A stretch of DNA of 64,000 bases from assembly GCA_030549495.1 (NCBI GenBank), contig JAUIRK010000813.1, forward strand, positions 124,001 through 188,000, given 5' to 3'. The notes under the pieces are model-generated. The model saw only the letters and a program-made list of their open reading frames with translations, was not told the DNA's origin and ran no database searches. Positions within the stretch are counted from its first letter, which is position 1; every line of letters begins with the position of its first letter. A program made the position numbers and the translations under genes. Source of the stretch: Nectonema munidae. Its lineage: Eukaryota; Nematomorpha; Nectonematoida; Nectonematidae. This document shows positions 24,142-36,502 of this stretch, one piece after another.

Positions 24142-25760
24142 ATGTCTAATCGTTATCGTAAATATGAAAATGATTCGTTTTGTTACGTGTGCGGAGAATT
24201 TTTTGCCAAAAGAGCTAAAAAACACTGCTTAGAAAAATGTCTACGTGTGAAGTAAGCCTACTGTGCATACTTTGGAATGCCAGTAGGTGATCAGGATAAA
24301 AAGTGGGCGCCTCATGTCATCTGCGATTACTGTCGCCGAATTCTTCAAAGCTGGTACAGAAGTAAGAAAAGAGCTATGCGTTTTGCTATACCACGCATCT
24401 GGCGTGAACCTACTGATCATCTTACAGATTGCTACTTCTGCATGGTGGATCCAACAAAAAGGAGAAAATGAAAGAAGGCTCCTCCCATTGAGTACCCTAG
24501 TATTCCTTCATCTATTGCTCCTGTTCTTCATAATACAACACACTTGCTTGTACCACAGCCGCCATCAAGGGATTCATACTTTTCATCAGATACGAGTTGC
24601 GATGATTCAGAAGATCAGCAAAGTGCATCAACTTCTGCAAACTTTCAACATCGAAGAAAAGATGAAAGATGTCCATACTACCCAAATCAAGAGGATATCA
24701 ATGATCTCATCAGAGAAATGGCTTTGACGAAATCTAGCTCTGAACTTCTTATTTCTCGATTGGAGCAATGGGATTTACTGCACAAAAGTGTTCAAATTAC
24801 TTCTCAAAGGGAACGTCATCGCCAATTTTCAGTGTTTTTTACACTAAAAGATGGATTATGCTACTGCAACGATGTAAGAGGGCTTTTCAAAGCTATGGAT
24901 GTTGCATGTAACACTTTTAACTGGCGACTCTTCATTGACAGCTCATTTAAAAGCCCTAAAGCTGTTCTATTACATATCACAAATCAATGGCCATCAATTC
25001 CTCTTGCTCATTCGGTTCAAATGAAAGAAGATGACAATAACATTAAAACATTACTGAGTGCGTTGAAATACGAAGAATTTGGTTGGGAGATCATTGGTGA
25101 CTTCAAGATGATTAGCTTCTTGATGGGGCTTCAAGGAGGTTTCGCCAAATATCCATGCTATTTATGCCTGTGGGACAGCCGTAATACAGCTCTTCACTAC
25201 GAAAAAAGAAATTGTTTGCCAAGAAGTGAATATGACATAGGAACCTGTAACGTAAAGCAGAAACCGCTTGTTGATCCAACTAAGATTTTAATGCCTCCCT
25301 TACACATCAAGTTAGGCCTCGTTAAACAATTCGTTAGGCAATTGGATCCAGAAGGTAGAGCTTTAGAGATGATTCAGCAGATGTTTCCTAAATTGTCAAA
25401 AAATAAGATCAGGGCAGGAGTATTTATTGGTCCTCAAGTGAATCGTCTCATTCATTCGGTCAGTTTCCTTGAAATACTGCCTGAGGTTGAACGAGCGGCT
25501 TGGAAAGCTTTTGTTTCATTAGTTAAAGATTTTCTTCGAAATCATAAGTCCAATAACTTCAGAGAAATGGTTGAAGAACTTGTTGATGCTTATCGAAATA
25601 TGGGTTGCTGGATGTCACTCAAATTGCATGTACTTCATGCCCATCTTGATAATTTCAAAGAGAATATGGGAGACTATTCAGAAGAATAAGGTGAAAGATT
25701 TCACCATGACGTTAGATCTTTTGAGGAAGGCTCAAGGGGCAAAATAGCGAAAGTATGATG
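24142..25760 (+). pseudogene. Decayed gene of an unnamed repeated arthropod family
   Basis: One frame from ATG 24142 reads through almost without shifts, interrupted by stops at 24252-24254, 24469-24471 and 25687-25689. The N-terminus has FCYVCGEFF, then AYFGMPVGDQDKKWAPHVIC with CxxC pairs (ICDYC, CYFC), a cysteine-rich binding region. The middle has WRLFIDSSFKSPKAVLLH, then IGDFKMISFLMGLQGGFAKYP, CYLCLWDSR, KILMPPLHIKLGL and HLDNFKEN. After the third stop comes GERFHHDV. The pattern of acidic residues after beta-strand-like segments suggests an RNase H-like, transposase-type fold, but I cannot name the superfamily. I recall close relatives in many arthropods and cnidarians. The third stop replaces a residue in the normal phrase EEQGERFH, consistent with one C-to-T change. 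The gene is broken but only lightly decayed. Confidence 0.75.
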
Positions 25761-28090
25761 CGCGATTATATCTGGAATCTTCTCCGTAAAGCGAAGTAAA
25801 ACACAATCGCCAATCCCTTAAAAAATTGCTTTTGATGTAGGTGTATTATGTTGTATTTTTGTTATTTTAAATAAAAGAGATTCTAATCAACGACATGTTA
25901 TTTAAAATGATTAATTAACTAAAAAATATTAATATTATCTATTTTTTTAGTAAAAAAGCTTTGATTTGTACACACATAAAGATTCATTATAGTTCAGAAG
26001 CAAATCAAGCAACCTTCAGGTAATTATGAAAACATCAATAAATCAATCTTGAGAGCTCAAAACCTAAATCTAAACTTATTGAATGATTATTTTTGTGTAT
26101 ATATCATGATGAACAAGAAAATAACAAGTTCTTGTGTAAGAGAAAATTTTTATCCTTTTTCTGTCTCACTTTCATTGCCTGTGAATCATGGAAAAATTAT
26201 ATAAATGAGAGATATGTTTCTATTTTTCATATGTTCATGGTTTTGTTTTTATTAATTCTTTTTTCTACGTGTTTCGTAAACCCATCATCTTCAAATTCAA
26301 TATTCCTATATAAATCAAACGTATCCTTCATTGTAAAACTGGAAGATTCCGTTTTTCAATAATTTTTGTCTATTTAACATAATATCAAAACAAGAATTCC
26401 TTTATTATTAATTTCTTCCCTTTCTTAACCAAAATATCCTTTCCTTTAAAATTTTCTGCATTCTTTTTCACTTCCCTAATGTTTTTATAATAGTAGATTT
26501 TCGATCTTATTTTTTTTACCTAATCCCCTTATATGTATCTCAATCTCTCAATTTTTCCATAATCTCCCGACTTTTTCGCAATACTTTACTTTTTAATTAA
26601 ATTTAATTAGTAAAAAGTATCTTAATTTTTTGTAATCTATCAAAATTTTCCCAGTCTTGCGTAATTCTTCTTTTAATTTTACCTTTTTTGTCGCAATCCC
26701 ATAAAGTTGTTTAAATTCCAGTAAATTCCCAAAAATTTGTCGCAATCCTACGCTATTTCCCAAAATTTTTTGTAATTCCACAAATTTGTCTCAGTCTTCT
26801 GTTCAGTCTTTTTTTAACTTATCTTCGTGGCCTCAATCACGCTAAACCTGTTGACATTCTTTGTAATCCCCAAATATTTTTGCAATATATCAACTTTTGC
26901 TGTTTTGTGTAATCCTTCTTTTAATTATACTTTCTTAAATTTTAACCTAAATTCTAAAATATGAAAAAATGAATTATAATCTAAAATTTGATGAGATTCC
27001 TCAAAATCTTCCAAGTCTTTCTCAATCTCTAAAAAAAATCGGTTCGAAATTTTGGAAACCGTTGTTATATCACAAAAAAAGTTGTGATTATAAAGGATTA
27101 CAACAAAATTTTAGAGGGATTGGGAGAAAATTTGTGTGATTGGAGGCATTACATAAAAAGTGAGATTCATGCATTTTAGCACTAAGTCTGAAGAAAACTT
27201 ATAAAGGGTGCCACAGAATTGCAAAAGGGTGAGACTCAACTAAAAATGGTATATATAGATTTAGAATGCATACTTATATATACAGATATAGAAGAAACTT
27301 ATATATACACCCTTTTGTAATTCCGTCGCACCCTCTCTTTTTGCAATTTAAACATACCTTTTTGAAATACTATCTTAGTTTTTTAATCTTAATTATATGT
27401 GTGTTTTTTAAATTACTTTTATCCTATTTGATGATATCAAAATAATTAGATTGAAAAATTCAGGTTTCTGAATGAAATTATTATATAAAAAATTTTCTTT
27501 ATTTAATTTTCATCATGAACAAAATATTTATACACAAAAATTAAAGAAAAATTATATAATTAAATAATCAAAATTAAAAAAATATAAAATAATATTTAAG
27601 CCAGCTTTCGAGTCCCTGCGTCTTACAAGCTGTGTCAATTTCAACCAACCAAAATAATATTTTAACAGCTAATCACTCTAGTTCTAGTCGTCTGCTTTTA
27701 TTTATAAACTTTCAAAAAATTCTATAAACTATTAGCTTATCAAAAAAGTAAGATTTAATAAGAATAACTTTAACTGATGGAAATACTATTCGTAAACAGG
27801 TTTGCCAACTCTCAAAAATAAAATTAGATAGTTATGAATAAAATATCGCCAAAAAGTAGCTAAAATTACAAGAAAAATTTAGTTTAAAATTTATATTATG
27901 TTGCTAATCTTCCTAAACTTCATTAGGAGATCCAGGTAATTAATTAAAATTTTTATATGCTAATACACTACCACTTTTTGCAATAACTTCAGAAGGAAAT
28001 TGATATTCATAACCACTTTTATTGCTATTTTTCGAATCCTTAAGTCCGTTGATCTAAATTTGAAATTAAGTCCATTTTATTAGTTATTAT
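25761..28090. other. AT-rich DNA with degenerate short-motif repeats
   Basis: Between 26490 and 26900 the phrases gcaatcc and gtaattcc recur every 20-40 bases without a fixed period. At 27208-27233 (gggtgccacagaattgcaaa) and 27308-27333 (inverse form, caccctttt...ccgtcgcaccc) there is a clear inverted pair. No gene is visible. Short frames here are composition artefacts. Confidence 0.55.
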
Positions 28091-28099
28091 TTTATATTA

Positions 28100-28190
28100 G
28101 TTGAAATTTAAGTCCATTTGATCTGTTAGCTTATTTTTAATAACATTGAATTGAATAAACAAACGTTCTACTTCTACATTTAAACATAAT
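28100..28190 (-). pseudogene. hAT dimerisation scrap
   Basis: The minus strand reads LNVEVERLFIQFNVIKNKLTDQM, split here as LNVEVERLF and IKNKLTDQM, matching the hAT C-terminal signature. The rest of the transposase is absent. A tiny remnant. Confidence 0.55.
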
Positions 28191-28289
28191 ATTTTTGAAT
28201 AAAGTTTAGTAAATCTTCAAAAGGATTTTCTTCAATAGCATGTATAACACTTGCAGATCAAAAGATTATAAAGAAAAAAAATATTAGCT

Positions 28290-28420
28290 GTGGCCGAAGA
28301 CATTTTCACTACTGTATATATTGATCAAACTAGATTTAATCTCAATATAAGAAGGGCTAATGGCAGATCAAAAATTGGAAAAAGATGCAATGTTATTGTG
28401 TCAAGTGTAGGAAATATTCA
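28290..28420 (+). pseudogene. Tc1/IS630-type transposase scrap
   Basis: A short frame reads VYIDQTRFNLNIRRANGRSKIGKRCNVIV. In DDE_3-type (Tc1/IS630) transposases this corresponds to the second catalytic Asp block, VFIDE..FNL..RR..GR...G.R. The D is present at IDQ. Only this block remains. Confidence 0.55.
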
Positions 28421-28754
28421 TCATCATTATTATTACATTATAGCATTTAAACTTTGTAATATACTTATTACACATTACTTGTTACACTTGTTGCTGCTAT
28501 GAACTGTGAAAAAAATTTTGCATTAAAAAAGTGGTGAAACTTGTAACTCTGAAAAATGTAACCAATTTATGCTGGAACTTGCCGAAAAAGTTAAAAAAGA
28601 AACATTTGATTGATACTTCTGAGTTCGTGATGGATAATTGTCAAATTCAAAAAAAAGAATTCATCTTAATGATCCGAATAGTAGATAAATAGTGTTAGAA
28701 TAATTTTAAGAAAAACACACCCATAAATAAGATTAAAAACCTAAAACAATTTTT

Positions 28755-28870
28755 AAATGGTATGTTTAAATTGCAAAAAGGGGCAGCGGAATTGCAAAGA
28801 GGTTTAACGGAACTACAAAAGGGTGCGTTTGAATTGCAAAAAGTGTGCCGGAATTGGAAAATGGTTAAAA
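28755..28870. repeat. Cluster of the ggaattgcaaaa motif
   Basis: Four to five variants of gaattgcaaaaaggg occur in about 110 bases (aattgcaaaaaggg, ggaattgcaaagagg, ggaactacaaaaggg, gaattgcaaaaagtg, ggaattggaaaatgg), spaced 21-23 bases. The same motif occurs at 27210-27340 and 50270-50330. Confidence 0.6.
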
Positions 28871-29164
28871 TGGAATAATCCAAGATAGTCTTATTCAATA
28901 TATAAAAGCCACTTCAAAACTGTTATAAACTTTCTCCTCGTTTGTTAACTTCTGAAATTTTTATGATATCTAGAATATTCACAAAAAATGGACTTTTGAC
29001 CTAATAACCTGAATTTCTTTTACACAAACTTTATAAAATAAGACTATTATCGTGTTTTAGAAGAGTTAGCAAAAACAAAAGCTTACTTTATTGACTTTCA
29101 ACTGCCCCACTTATCATATAATCGCTGCTTATCACATTTTTGGAAAATATGTTTCTCTCTGTTA

Positions 29165-31425
29165 CTCTAAGTCAGGGGTTCCCAACCTGTAGTACGCGTA
29201 CCGCTGGAGGTACTCGAAAGCCTTCCAAGTGGTACGCGAGATGTTTTTCAAAAATTAAAAAAAGTACTTGTTTTCACAGAAATTCCCACACAGAGAAATG
29301 TAGTGTAATGTGAATTTGGCTAAAGTTCATTTTCTTTAGTTACGCAACTGTAATGCATGTAAATATGTGCATATGCGTATAATGTAGCATGCACACACAT
29401 TCTGTTGACTTAGTAGGTATACCTATGCTTAATTAATTTACCATCTTCGTGATTGTTTATTTTTTATCGATTATTATGTAAATTATTTTATATATTCAAT
29501 ATATTAAAAAGCAACTTTTAGTTTTATTTCATATTATTATAGCGTCAAATCAAGATGCCCAAACGTATAGCGATCAATATATTAATTTTGGTTCTATGAA
29601 TTGAAAAATAGGGAAGAATGCATCAATGAAGCCTTTTACAACGCCATCTCCAAACTAAATCATCCAGACTAGAAAGACCGCGATCCTAAATATTTTAAGC
29701 GACTTGAGAACAACGACTAGACAAAACGGGGAACAAATATGAGCAGTCGGTTGGTATTGTGGCAGCCTCCTGTGAAATGGCACTTTTTGTGGCGAAGAAA
29801 TAAAAGCCTTCCACAACAAATGGTGAAGCATGGCATCGTTGATGAAGCAGTGTCAAATAAAACGATACAGAGGTGTATTACAGAAATGTCTACTGATATT
29901 AATGAACCAGTCATTACGGAAGTACAGAGCTCAAAATATGAATTTGCAATACAACTGGTCGAATCATCAGACGTGTCAAACTGCGCACAGCTTCTGGTAT
30001 ATGTGCGTTATGCTACAAAGGATGCAATTCGAAGTGAATTACTCTTGACCAATGAAATGACAACTACAACAAAAGGAGAAGACGTGTTCAAGCTTATGAA
30101 AACTTTTTCAAAGAAAATGGTCTCCAATGGACCAAGCTAGTAGGTTGCACAACTGAAGGCGCTCCTGTTATGCTTGGGAGAAAATCTGGGTTCCAAGCTC
30201 GTCTGTAAGGAGTATCTCCATCTGTCACTTGTGTTCACTGTTTCATAAACCGATTTGCTCTCTCTGCTAAAGTTCTACCTCCCGATATGAAGACAAGCTT
30301 GAAACTGGTGGTTAAGATTGTAAACTACATTATGACATCTGCCCTAAATAGTCGTCTCTTCAAGGTCATCTGTGAGGATATCGGATCAGAATACACGTCA
30401 TTGCTTTTCATACGGAAGTGAGGTGTCTTTTTCGAGGGAATACCACTATGCTCCTATTTGTGCTGAGAAAGGAACTGCTTCAGTTTTTCCAAACAAAAGA
30501 TCACGAAGTTGTCAAGATTCTTGAAGATGGAAACTTCATTCTTTACCTTGCCTACCTGTCAGATATTTTTGGAGTCATGTATCATTTCAATTGTTCTCAG
30601 GGCGCTGAAAGTAACATATTTGTTTTCTGAATCAAATTGACTGCATTTACTCGATAGCTCGATTTGTGGATTGAGAACAGACCGTTTGGAATGTATGAGA
30701 ATGTGGCGTCACTTGGGTATGGGGAAGCCTAGTGTTGCATTTGGTCAAGAGATCAAAGATCTCCTGTTGAAAGATGAAATCAGGCAGTACTTCTCCGTGA
30801 TGCACAAACATGCACTTACATTCGGAATCCATTCACTACACTGGTGATCTCACAGTGGGAACTGGTGAACAAGAAGAACTCATCGATTTACAGTGCGACG
30901 AAGGTGAAAATCATAAATTAGCCAACTTCTGGTTAAATGTAAGTCCCTCCTATCCGTCACTAGTGAAAAGCCCTCAGCTTCTCATATTCCCAACAACATG
31001 GGGATGCTAAGAAGAGTTTTCTACCTTTCTTACAATCAAGTTAAAGACAAGAAATCGTTTCGTAAATCCAGAACACAATTTCCGATGGTGTGTGAGCATA
31101 ATATCTCCACGGCTGGCAAAACTAGTAGAAGAAAAGCAACTCCAGCAATCGCATTGACTTACGGGTACTTATTGGTCGATAAGTTAAATATTTTGCTTGT
31201 TTATGGTTATGCACATGTGCAAATAAATTAAGTTAAGTTTTGTATATTTTTTAATTGCGGATTCATTTACTTGTATTATATTTGTATGTTATTGTGCCTT
31301 TTAACCTTTTAGTATAGTTCTTTTATGGTCAAAAACTAATCGTTAAAGTTAGGTGGTACGTACCTACAGAATAAGTCCATAAGTGGTACACAGCAACAAA
31401 AAGGTTGGGAAACCCTGCTCTAAGT
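29165..31425 (+). mobile_element. hAT transposon, ZBED5-like, full span
   Basis: The element (29173-31417, 2245 bp) starts CAGGGGTTCCCAACC and ends with the inverse of CAGGGTTTCCCAACC. It is bounded by a perfect 8-bp target duplication, ctctaagt (29165-29172 and 31418-31425). Inside is a ZBED5-type transposase relic on the + strand. Both ends share the phrase with gtggtacg (29231 region and 31352 region), an inner extension of the terminal similarity. The boundaries are certain; the coding region is broken. Confidence 0.93.
29555..31160 (+). pseudogene. hAT transposase relic, ZBED5-like
   Basis: A start MPKRI at 29555 is followed by a degraded finger region. The frame 29739-30140 holds IQRCITEMSTDI, then AIQLVESSDVSNCAQLLVYV (consensus QLDESTDVSNCAQLLVYVRY). 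After a frameshift come WTKLVGCTTEGAPVMLGRK and VHCFINRFAL (about 30135-30260), and later FILYLAYLSDIFGVM (30535-30580). The C-terminal part has EELIDLQCDE (about 30870-30905), FWLNVSPSYPSL and KTRNRFVNPEHNFR. This covers the whole protein of an autonomous ZBED5-type hAT but in several frames with stops. The catalytic DE of VESSDV and TTEGAP is altered (expected DESTD and TDGAP). Inactive. Confidence 0.88.
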
Positions 31426-32700
31426 TGATATTATTTATAATTTATATATTTATCAATATGATTAGCAGGCTTCTTTTAACCCACGGGCCTCATGATATTT
31501 ACACTGACCCCTCGAGCACATGGACTCAAGTCTCCGATTTTAATCTGTTTCGAATAGTTAGCGTGCAGCTACTGCTGTCACAAACTTTACCATTGAGTTG
31601 CCTCTCTCCATCTTCTAACGTTCTTAGTTCTGTTTTTTTCTGAGTTCTAGATCCGCCTACTTAAATTTAGGATTGGCACAAGGTATAAGTCCCAAAACAG
31701 TTTCATCTTACGCGCTAGGTTAGGCATAGTCGGTAATCTGGCCTCTATAGGATTCCGCTTGTAGGACCGTCTAAACATTCCAATATTAAAACATATATCC
31801 TAGGGACGACATTTAGGGATGGAGTCAAATTCCAGGGGTAGATTGTTCCTAACCTAGCATGCCTTAAATTATGTATATCTTTCTTAACCCTATAACATGT
31901 ATCAAATATTATTTATTAATAATATATAAGATATTGCATGCCTTAAAACGCTTCTATTTTTGTAGCATATACCTTTTATAATCATATTCTTTTATTTAGG
32001 AACATGATACATTCCGTTGTGCCGGTTTTTTACCCTGGTTTTCTTCCTCTGAAGAATTCAAAGGTTTTTACGGTTAGGTAGTGCTCTAGCGACGCGATTC
32101 TACGTGGTTAGTAATCAAGCTATCACTAGACAATAAGTTTGTTTCCCAAATTGGGAGCGTTCGCGTTAGGATTGTATCGTTCTCTCAGTTGTATTTATAT
32201 ATTGTAACATAAATTCTTGTAAAATACTATATATAATAGAGCTATTCTTTTGTAACAAGGGCCGATTGGTGTTTAGTGGGATGGAAAGTCCAGTTAGACT
32301 TGGACTCAGCATTCTGGGCGGGCCACGATATCCGAAAGGATGGGTGCGAACGTCACAAAACAACTTAATTAATTAATTAATTAATAACGTTCTTTTTCAA
32401 GAGCGAAATTTATTTTTAAAAATGGGCTCTTTAGCGAAATGCTACGCGATCATTTGAGCTAGCTTTGTACTTGTTAAATGACTTCATGAAGAGAATTAAT
32501 TAGTGCAACTCATTAGACTCTTCTGAAAAAAATATTAAAACCGGACTTGAGCTAAAATTTTGAAATCAAATTATTAAAAAATATGGGACAAAAAATATCT
32601 ATACAAACGCTTGAAAAGTTGCATATTAAAATTAATAGTATAAATAGGTGAAATAGTTTTATTCGGTTATACTTCTCAGATATTCGATAGCATTCATATT
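31426..32700. other. Intergenic DNA, no gene seen
   Basis: Less AT-rich parts at 31480-31860 and 32020-32360 show no frame above about 86 codons and no recognised motif. A (TTAA)n run is at about 32366-32385. Confidence 0.5.
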
Positions 32701-32928
32701 TTCACATCCAGGGCCGGTTAAAAGTGAGAAATAAGATTTTGAAAAAAAGAAAAGGGATTTGTTTTATTACTTTTTCATTAACACAAAATGACGATCAAAG
32801 TAACTTTACTTTGCGAACTTTGCGTTTAGCGAAATCATACAATATATCATCAAAATGAAAAATGAGAAGCGCGGGGCCCACTGCGGCCGCATAGGTTGCA
32901 GTGGCCTAAGGCCGGCCCTGTTCACATC
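32701..32928. mobile_element. hAT MITE with perfect target duplication
   Basis: The 212-bp element (32709-32920) begins CAGGGCCGG and ends CCGGCCCTG. It is flanked by a perfect ttcacatc duplication (32701-32708 and 32921-32928). The right end is GC-rich (gcggggcccactgcggccgc). It is non-coding and non-autonomous. Its ends resemble those of the element at 23177-23585, so both may use the same transposase. Confidence 0.93.
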
Positions 32929-33824
32929 TATGAACTATTCGACTTGGCCTTCTGTCTGCATCTCTGTCTATATATTTCTTTAACTTTTGCTGTGGTTTAT
33001 ATTATAGCCAGCTATCAATCGTTCAAATGCTGTATATCTACCTTTTTGTAGTTTATGTTTACCGTCTATTAGTCCCATAAAGTACGATGCATGGCATGTT
33101 CATATTTTAATCTCCGATGCGTAATTTTTTGTAGCATCTTCCTCATTTAAAGTTCTTTGATCAAGATTCCAAATCCCAAGAATAAAAAGAACATTTCTTC
33201 TTTCATTACCTTTCCTTTTCTATCAGCCATCACATGTATTTTTCAAGTTAACAATATAACTCCTTCATTGTTATTAAATGTTTTTTGGAGATGTAGCTGC
33301 AGATACAGTTATTGCATTGCGTTATTGTGTATTTATTGATTTTAGACATACGATTCATGAATATTATGAAAATCAATATGGAAAGAAAGCTACAAGGATA
33401 TATTGCATTGTGGTTACGTTTTGGGATCAGCCTGTTTTAATTTAACCCTATCCATGACGGCCTATTCTTATTTTCAAAGTTCAGTTATTTTCAAGTTGTG
33501 GAGTCGGAGGTGCACATTTTGAGAACGAATCGGAGTCTTAATAATAATTATTGGGACTCCTGCGATTTTAAAAATAGTTATATTCATAATTGTTAGATTA
33601 AAACATAAATTCATAGACTCTCTCTTTAGTGCCCAACGTTGCAAAAACTCAACATATAAAATCTTTATCATTTTGGTCTAACGTTGTGTTTTTTCAACTC
33701 ATAAAAAAGGCTGAAAAATTCAATTACTGCACAAATACCTTGCAAAGGAAATAAGCTCATTTCATAAGTAGAAAGTTTTTGAAAAAAAAATCAACAAAAT
33801 ACTTTAAGAAAATAATTTTGGTTT

Positions 33825-36502
33825 AATTTCAGGGTTGCCACAATTTTTTATTGATAAAATTCCCTGATGTTTATGAAATTTTTCCCTGATTTTCTAGCCT
33901 AAGGTTTTTACATAAAGTAAAAAAATATCAAAAAGTTCTTGCCCGATTCCAATTTTGAATATTATTACAAGTTTGAGAAGCTGCAAAAATTACTTTATTT
34001 TCCATAAAATGTTTTGCTTTAGATTTTTTTGATATAATATTGAAAAATTTATTAAAAAAACTAAAAAAAATGCAAAATAATTTTCACAGATTCGAACCAC
34101 TGTACTTCAAATATTCAATTCTTGAATTTAATTCTTGTTCTTTTCTAGTGTAGTGTACCAAAAGTTCTTTCTTCTCATTAATCAATATTCTTCTTTCTTC
34201 ATCAATTCTCCTTTTTTTTAATTCCAAATTATCAGTTGAATTTTTCCTCTTCTTCATATTTTCTATATAAATATCATATTTTTGTCGAGAAGCTTCTCGA
34301 ATATTGATTTCATCCTTTATTCTTCTTTGTGAGATAAGAGAATTTTCTACAAGTAATGAATTGTTTACAGAAAATCCTCTCTCCACTTGAGCATTGCCGT
34401 GAGAAAGCACAAGACACTTTTTAATAACTTTCCAAATATCTTGATAATTTTGATCATTTTTGAAAAGTTTAGCAAAAAACAGGTCTAATCTTAGATCTTC
34501 ACCAACATTACCGGAAACTGAACTGAAACTTTTTTCAAAGACTCCCTTTGCTTCATCACATAGCTTTTTAAACTGCGTCTTCGCCTTCTCTGCAACTTGA
34601 CAATTTATTCGTTCAGCTTCATAAAGGCTCTCAAGAACAATATTCATTCTATCGATGGCATCCTTTGACAAGTTTGTACTTCAAAGGACTTCTCTCCAAT
34701 ATTTTTTTAGAAGTAGAAATAAGAAATGCTTGGCATTCTTTTTTAAACTTGTAAATTTCTTCTTCATTAAAATTCGCCGCCTTTAAGTAGCTTTTTGCAG
34801 CAAAACCTATATCAATTTTTTGAACATTAACTAAATTTTGAAAATCGTTCAAGTCAAGTTTGAATACACTAGATATATTTGCGAGTTTTTCAGATCGAAC
34901 GAAGCGATAAGGACTTCACAATGTTAGAAAGACAGGAGTGTAAATATGGTATGAGGGGTGCGTTTGATTGAAAAACTTTCAAAAAAGGCTCAAAATCTGA
35001 AGAAATCGCGTTGAAGAAGGCTAATTTGGGTTTCAGCAACTTGTCTTCAAGTAGGGTTTTCACTAAATTTGCAGCTTTGGTAAAAGGTAGTTTTTATTAT
35101 CTATGAAACACTTTAACTTATCAAAAATAGATATAACTAATAGAAGTCCGCATACTCCTATGTTTACCAGCTTTTTTTTGATATTCTCATCTTCTGATCT
35201 TTGAATCTCAAAGTCATTCAAAAAGCGTAAATTAACATTTGGACCATCCATTGAAACCTGTAAAAGATTGTTTTGATTAAAAGGTTTTAAGATACATGTC
35301 ACACTTTGAAGTATATCTATAGCTCTGGATCGCTAAGGAAAGAACTACCAAAATATCTAGAGCAAACTTCGTCATTTTACTCAGTTTGAAACAAGAAGCT
35401 AATTTTGAATCTGGAAACATCAATCTAAAAGTTTCGCCAACATGAGAACATGAATTCATAGAAAAGTTAGATTGGACAACAAAAAAAACCCATAAAATTT
35501 CAGCTTTAATGACATCATCTTTACAAACGCCTAGTAATTCTCTCATGTTTGAACTCTTATTCATAGCCTGGCTAGTTATTTCAGAGTGTGTTGAAATTTT
35601 TGTTTTTGAATGAACTTGTTCAAGTGTGGGAGCGTTTTTAGCAAAACTCAAAATGGATGGTTGATGCTGTTTGGATTCAAAGACAACAGAATGCGTTTTA
35701 CTTTTCATATGAGAGTTAAGCGCCTTTCTGCCCATGTTTCCAAGAAATATCGACTTTTTGCAAATCATGCAATATGCAACTTTGTTATCACCTTCTTTTT
35801 TCGACAACCATGATGCAAATTGGGGTTCTACTTTAGGATCGAGCCACAAATTATTAAAAAAAGTTTTCCCAGACATTAAATAGTTAAATCTTTAGGAGAA
35901 CAAGAAAATTTATTCTAAAATATTAAACATGATTATTATAAACTTTGAACAGAATATAAGTATTAAAATAAAAATAATATTTAATATTATTAGATATAAA
36001 AATAAATAAAAACTCAAAAAATTTCTTGGTTTCCCTTTCATACAATGAAAAAATTCTTTCAATATGTTAACATAGATTGCAAAGTAGCTATAAGGACTTT
36101 AGAAAAATGCACTTTCTGATTGTTGTTTCAAAAACCAGTAGCCCATAATGAACGCAGGATAGTTGTCTTGAAACCATTTTTCTACCAAAAACACAAAAAA
36201 CACCTATATTTTTCCAAAAATAATGAAGATACAAAAACGCATCTAAAAACACATTGGGTTTTTGTTCAAGAATTTTCGCCAACCGTAATTTAAACACATT
36301 ATCTTTTTTTATAAAATATACTAAAAACAGAGATCGGATTCAATGATATGATGAGAGTTAAAAACATTTCTCAGTTGTATAAAAAAAATTAACAAATTCC
36401 CTGATTTTGAAGAAAAAACATCCATTTTCACTGATATTCCCTGATAGAAAATTTTTTCCCTGATTTTCCCTGACTTTTAAAATTTGTGGCAACCCTGAAT
36501 TT
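33825..36502 (-). mobile_element. hAT transposon with BED finger, nested
   Basis: The element (33830-36497, 2668 bp) starts CAGGGTTGCCACAA and ends with the inverse, TTGTGGCAACCCTG. The phrase ttccctgat is repeated just inside both ends. It is flanked by aattt on both sides (33825-33829 and 36498-36502), a 5-bp duplication, shorter than the usual 8 bp of hAT; subgroups with 5-bp duplications are known. The transposase relic is on the minus strand. Confidence 0.88.
34084..35876 (-). pseudogene. hAT transposase relic with N-terminal BED finger
   Basis: The reading starts at 35876 (MSGKTFFNNLWLDP). Residues 15-63 form a BED-type finger: FASWLSKK, YCMICKKSIFLGNMG, LNSHMKSKTH. KAEILWVFFVVQ and FRLMFPDSKLA follow to 35277. 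In another frame at 35302-35063 is LLQVSMDGPNVNLRFL, the catalytic Asp block. At 34852-34649 and 34671-34084 come the C-terminal parts, including LSHGNAQVERGFSVNNSLL, the hAT dimerisation signature, and a lysine-rich tail. At least three frame breaks and the loss of sequence between 35060 and 34860 make it inactive. Most domains are otherwise well preserved, so the copy is not very old. Confidence 0.88.
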
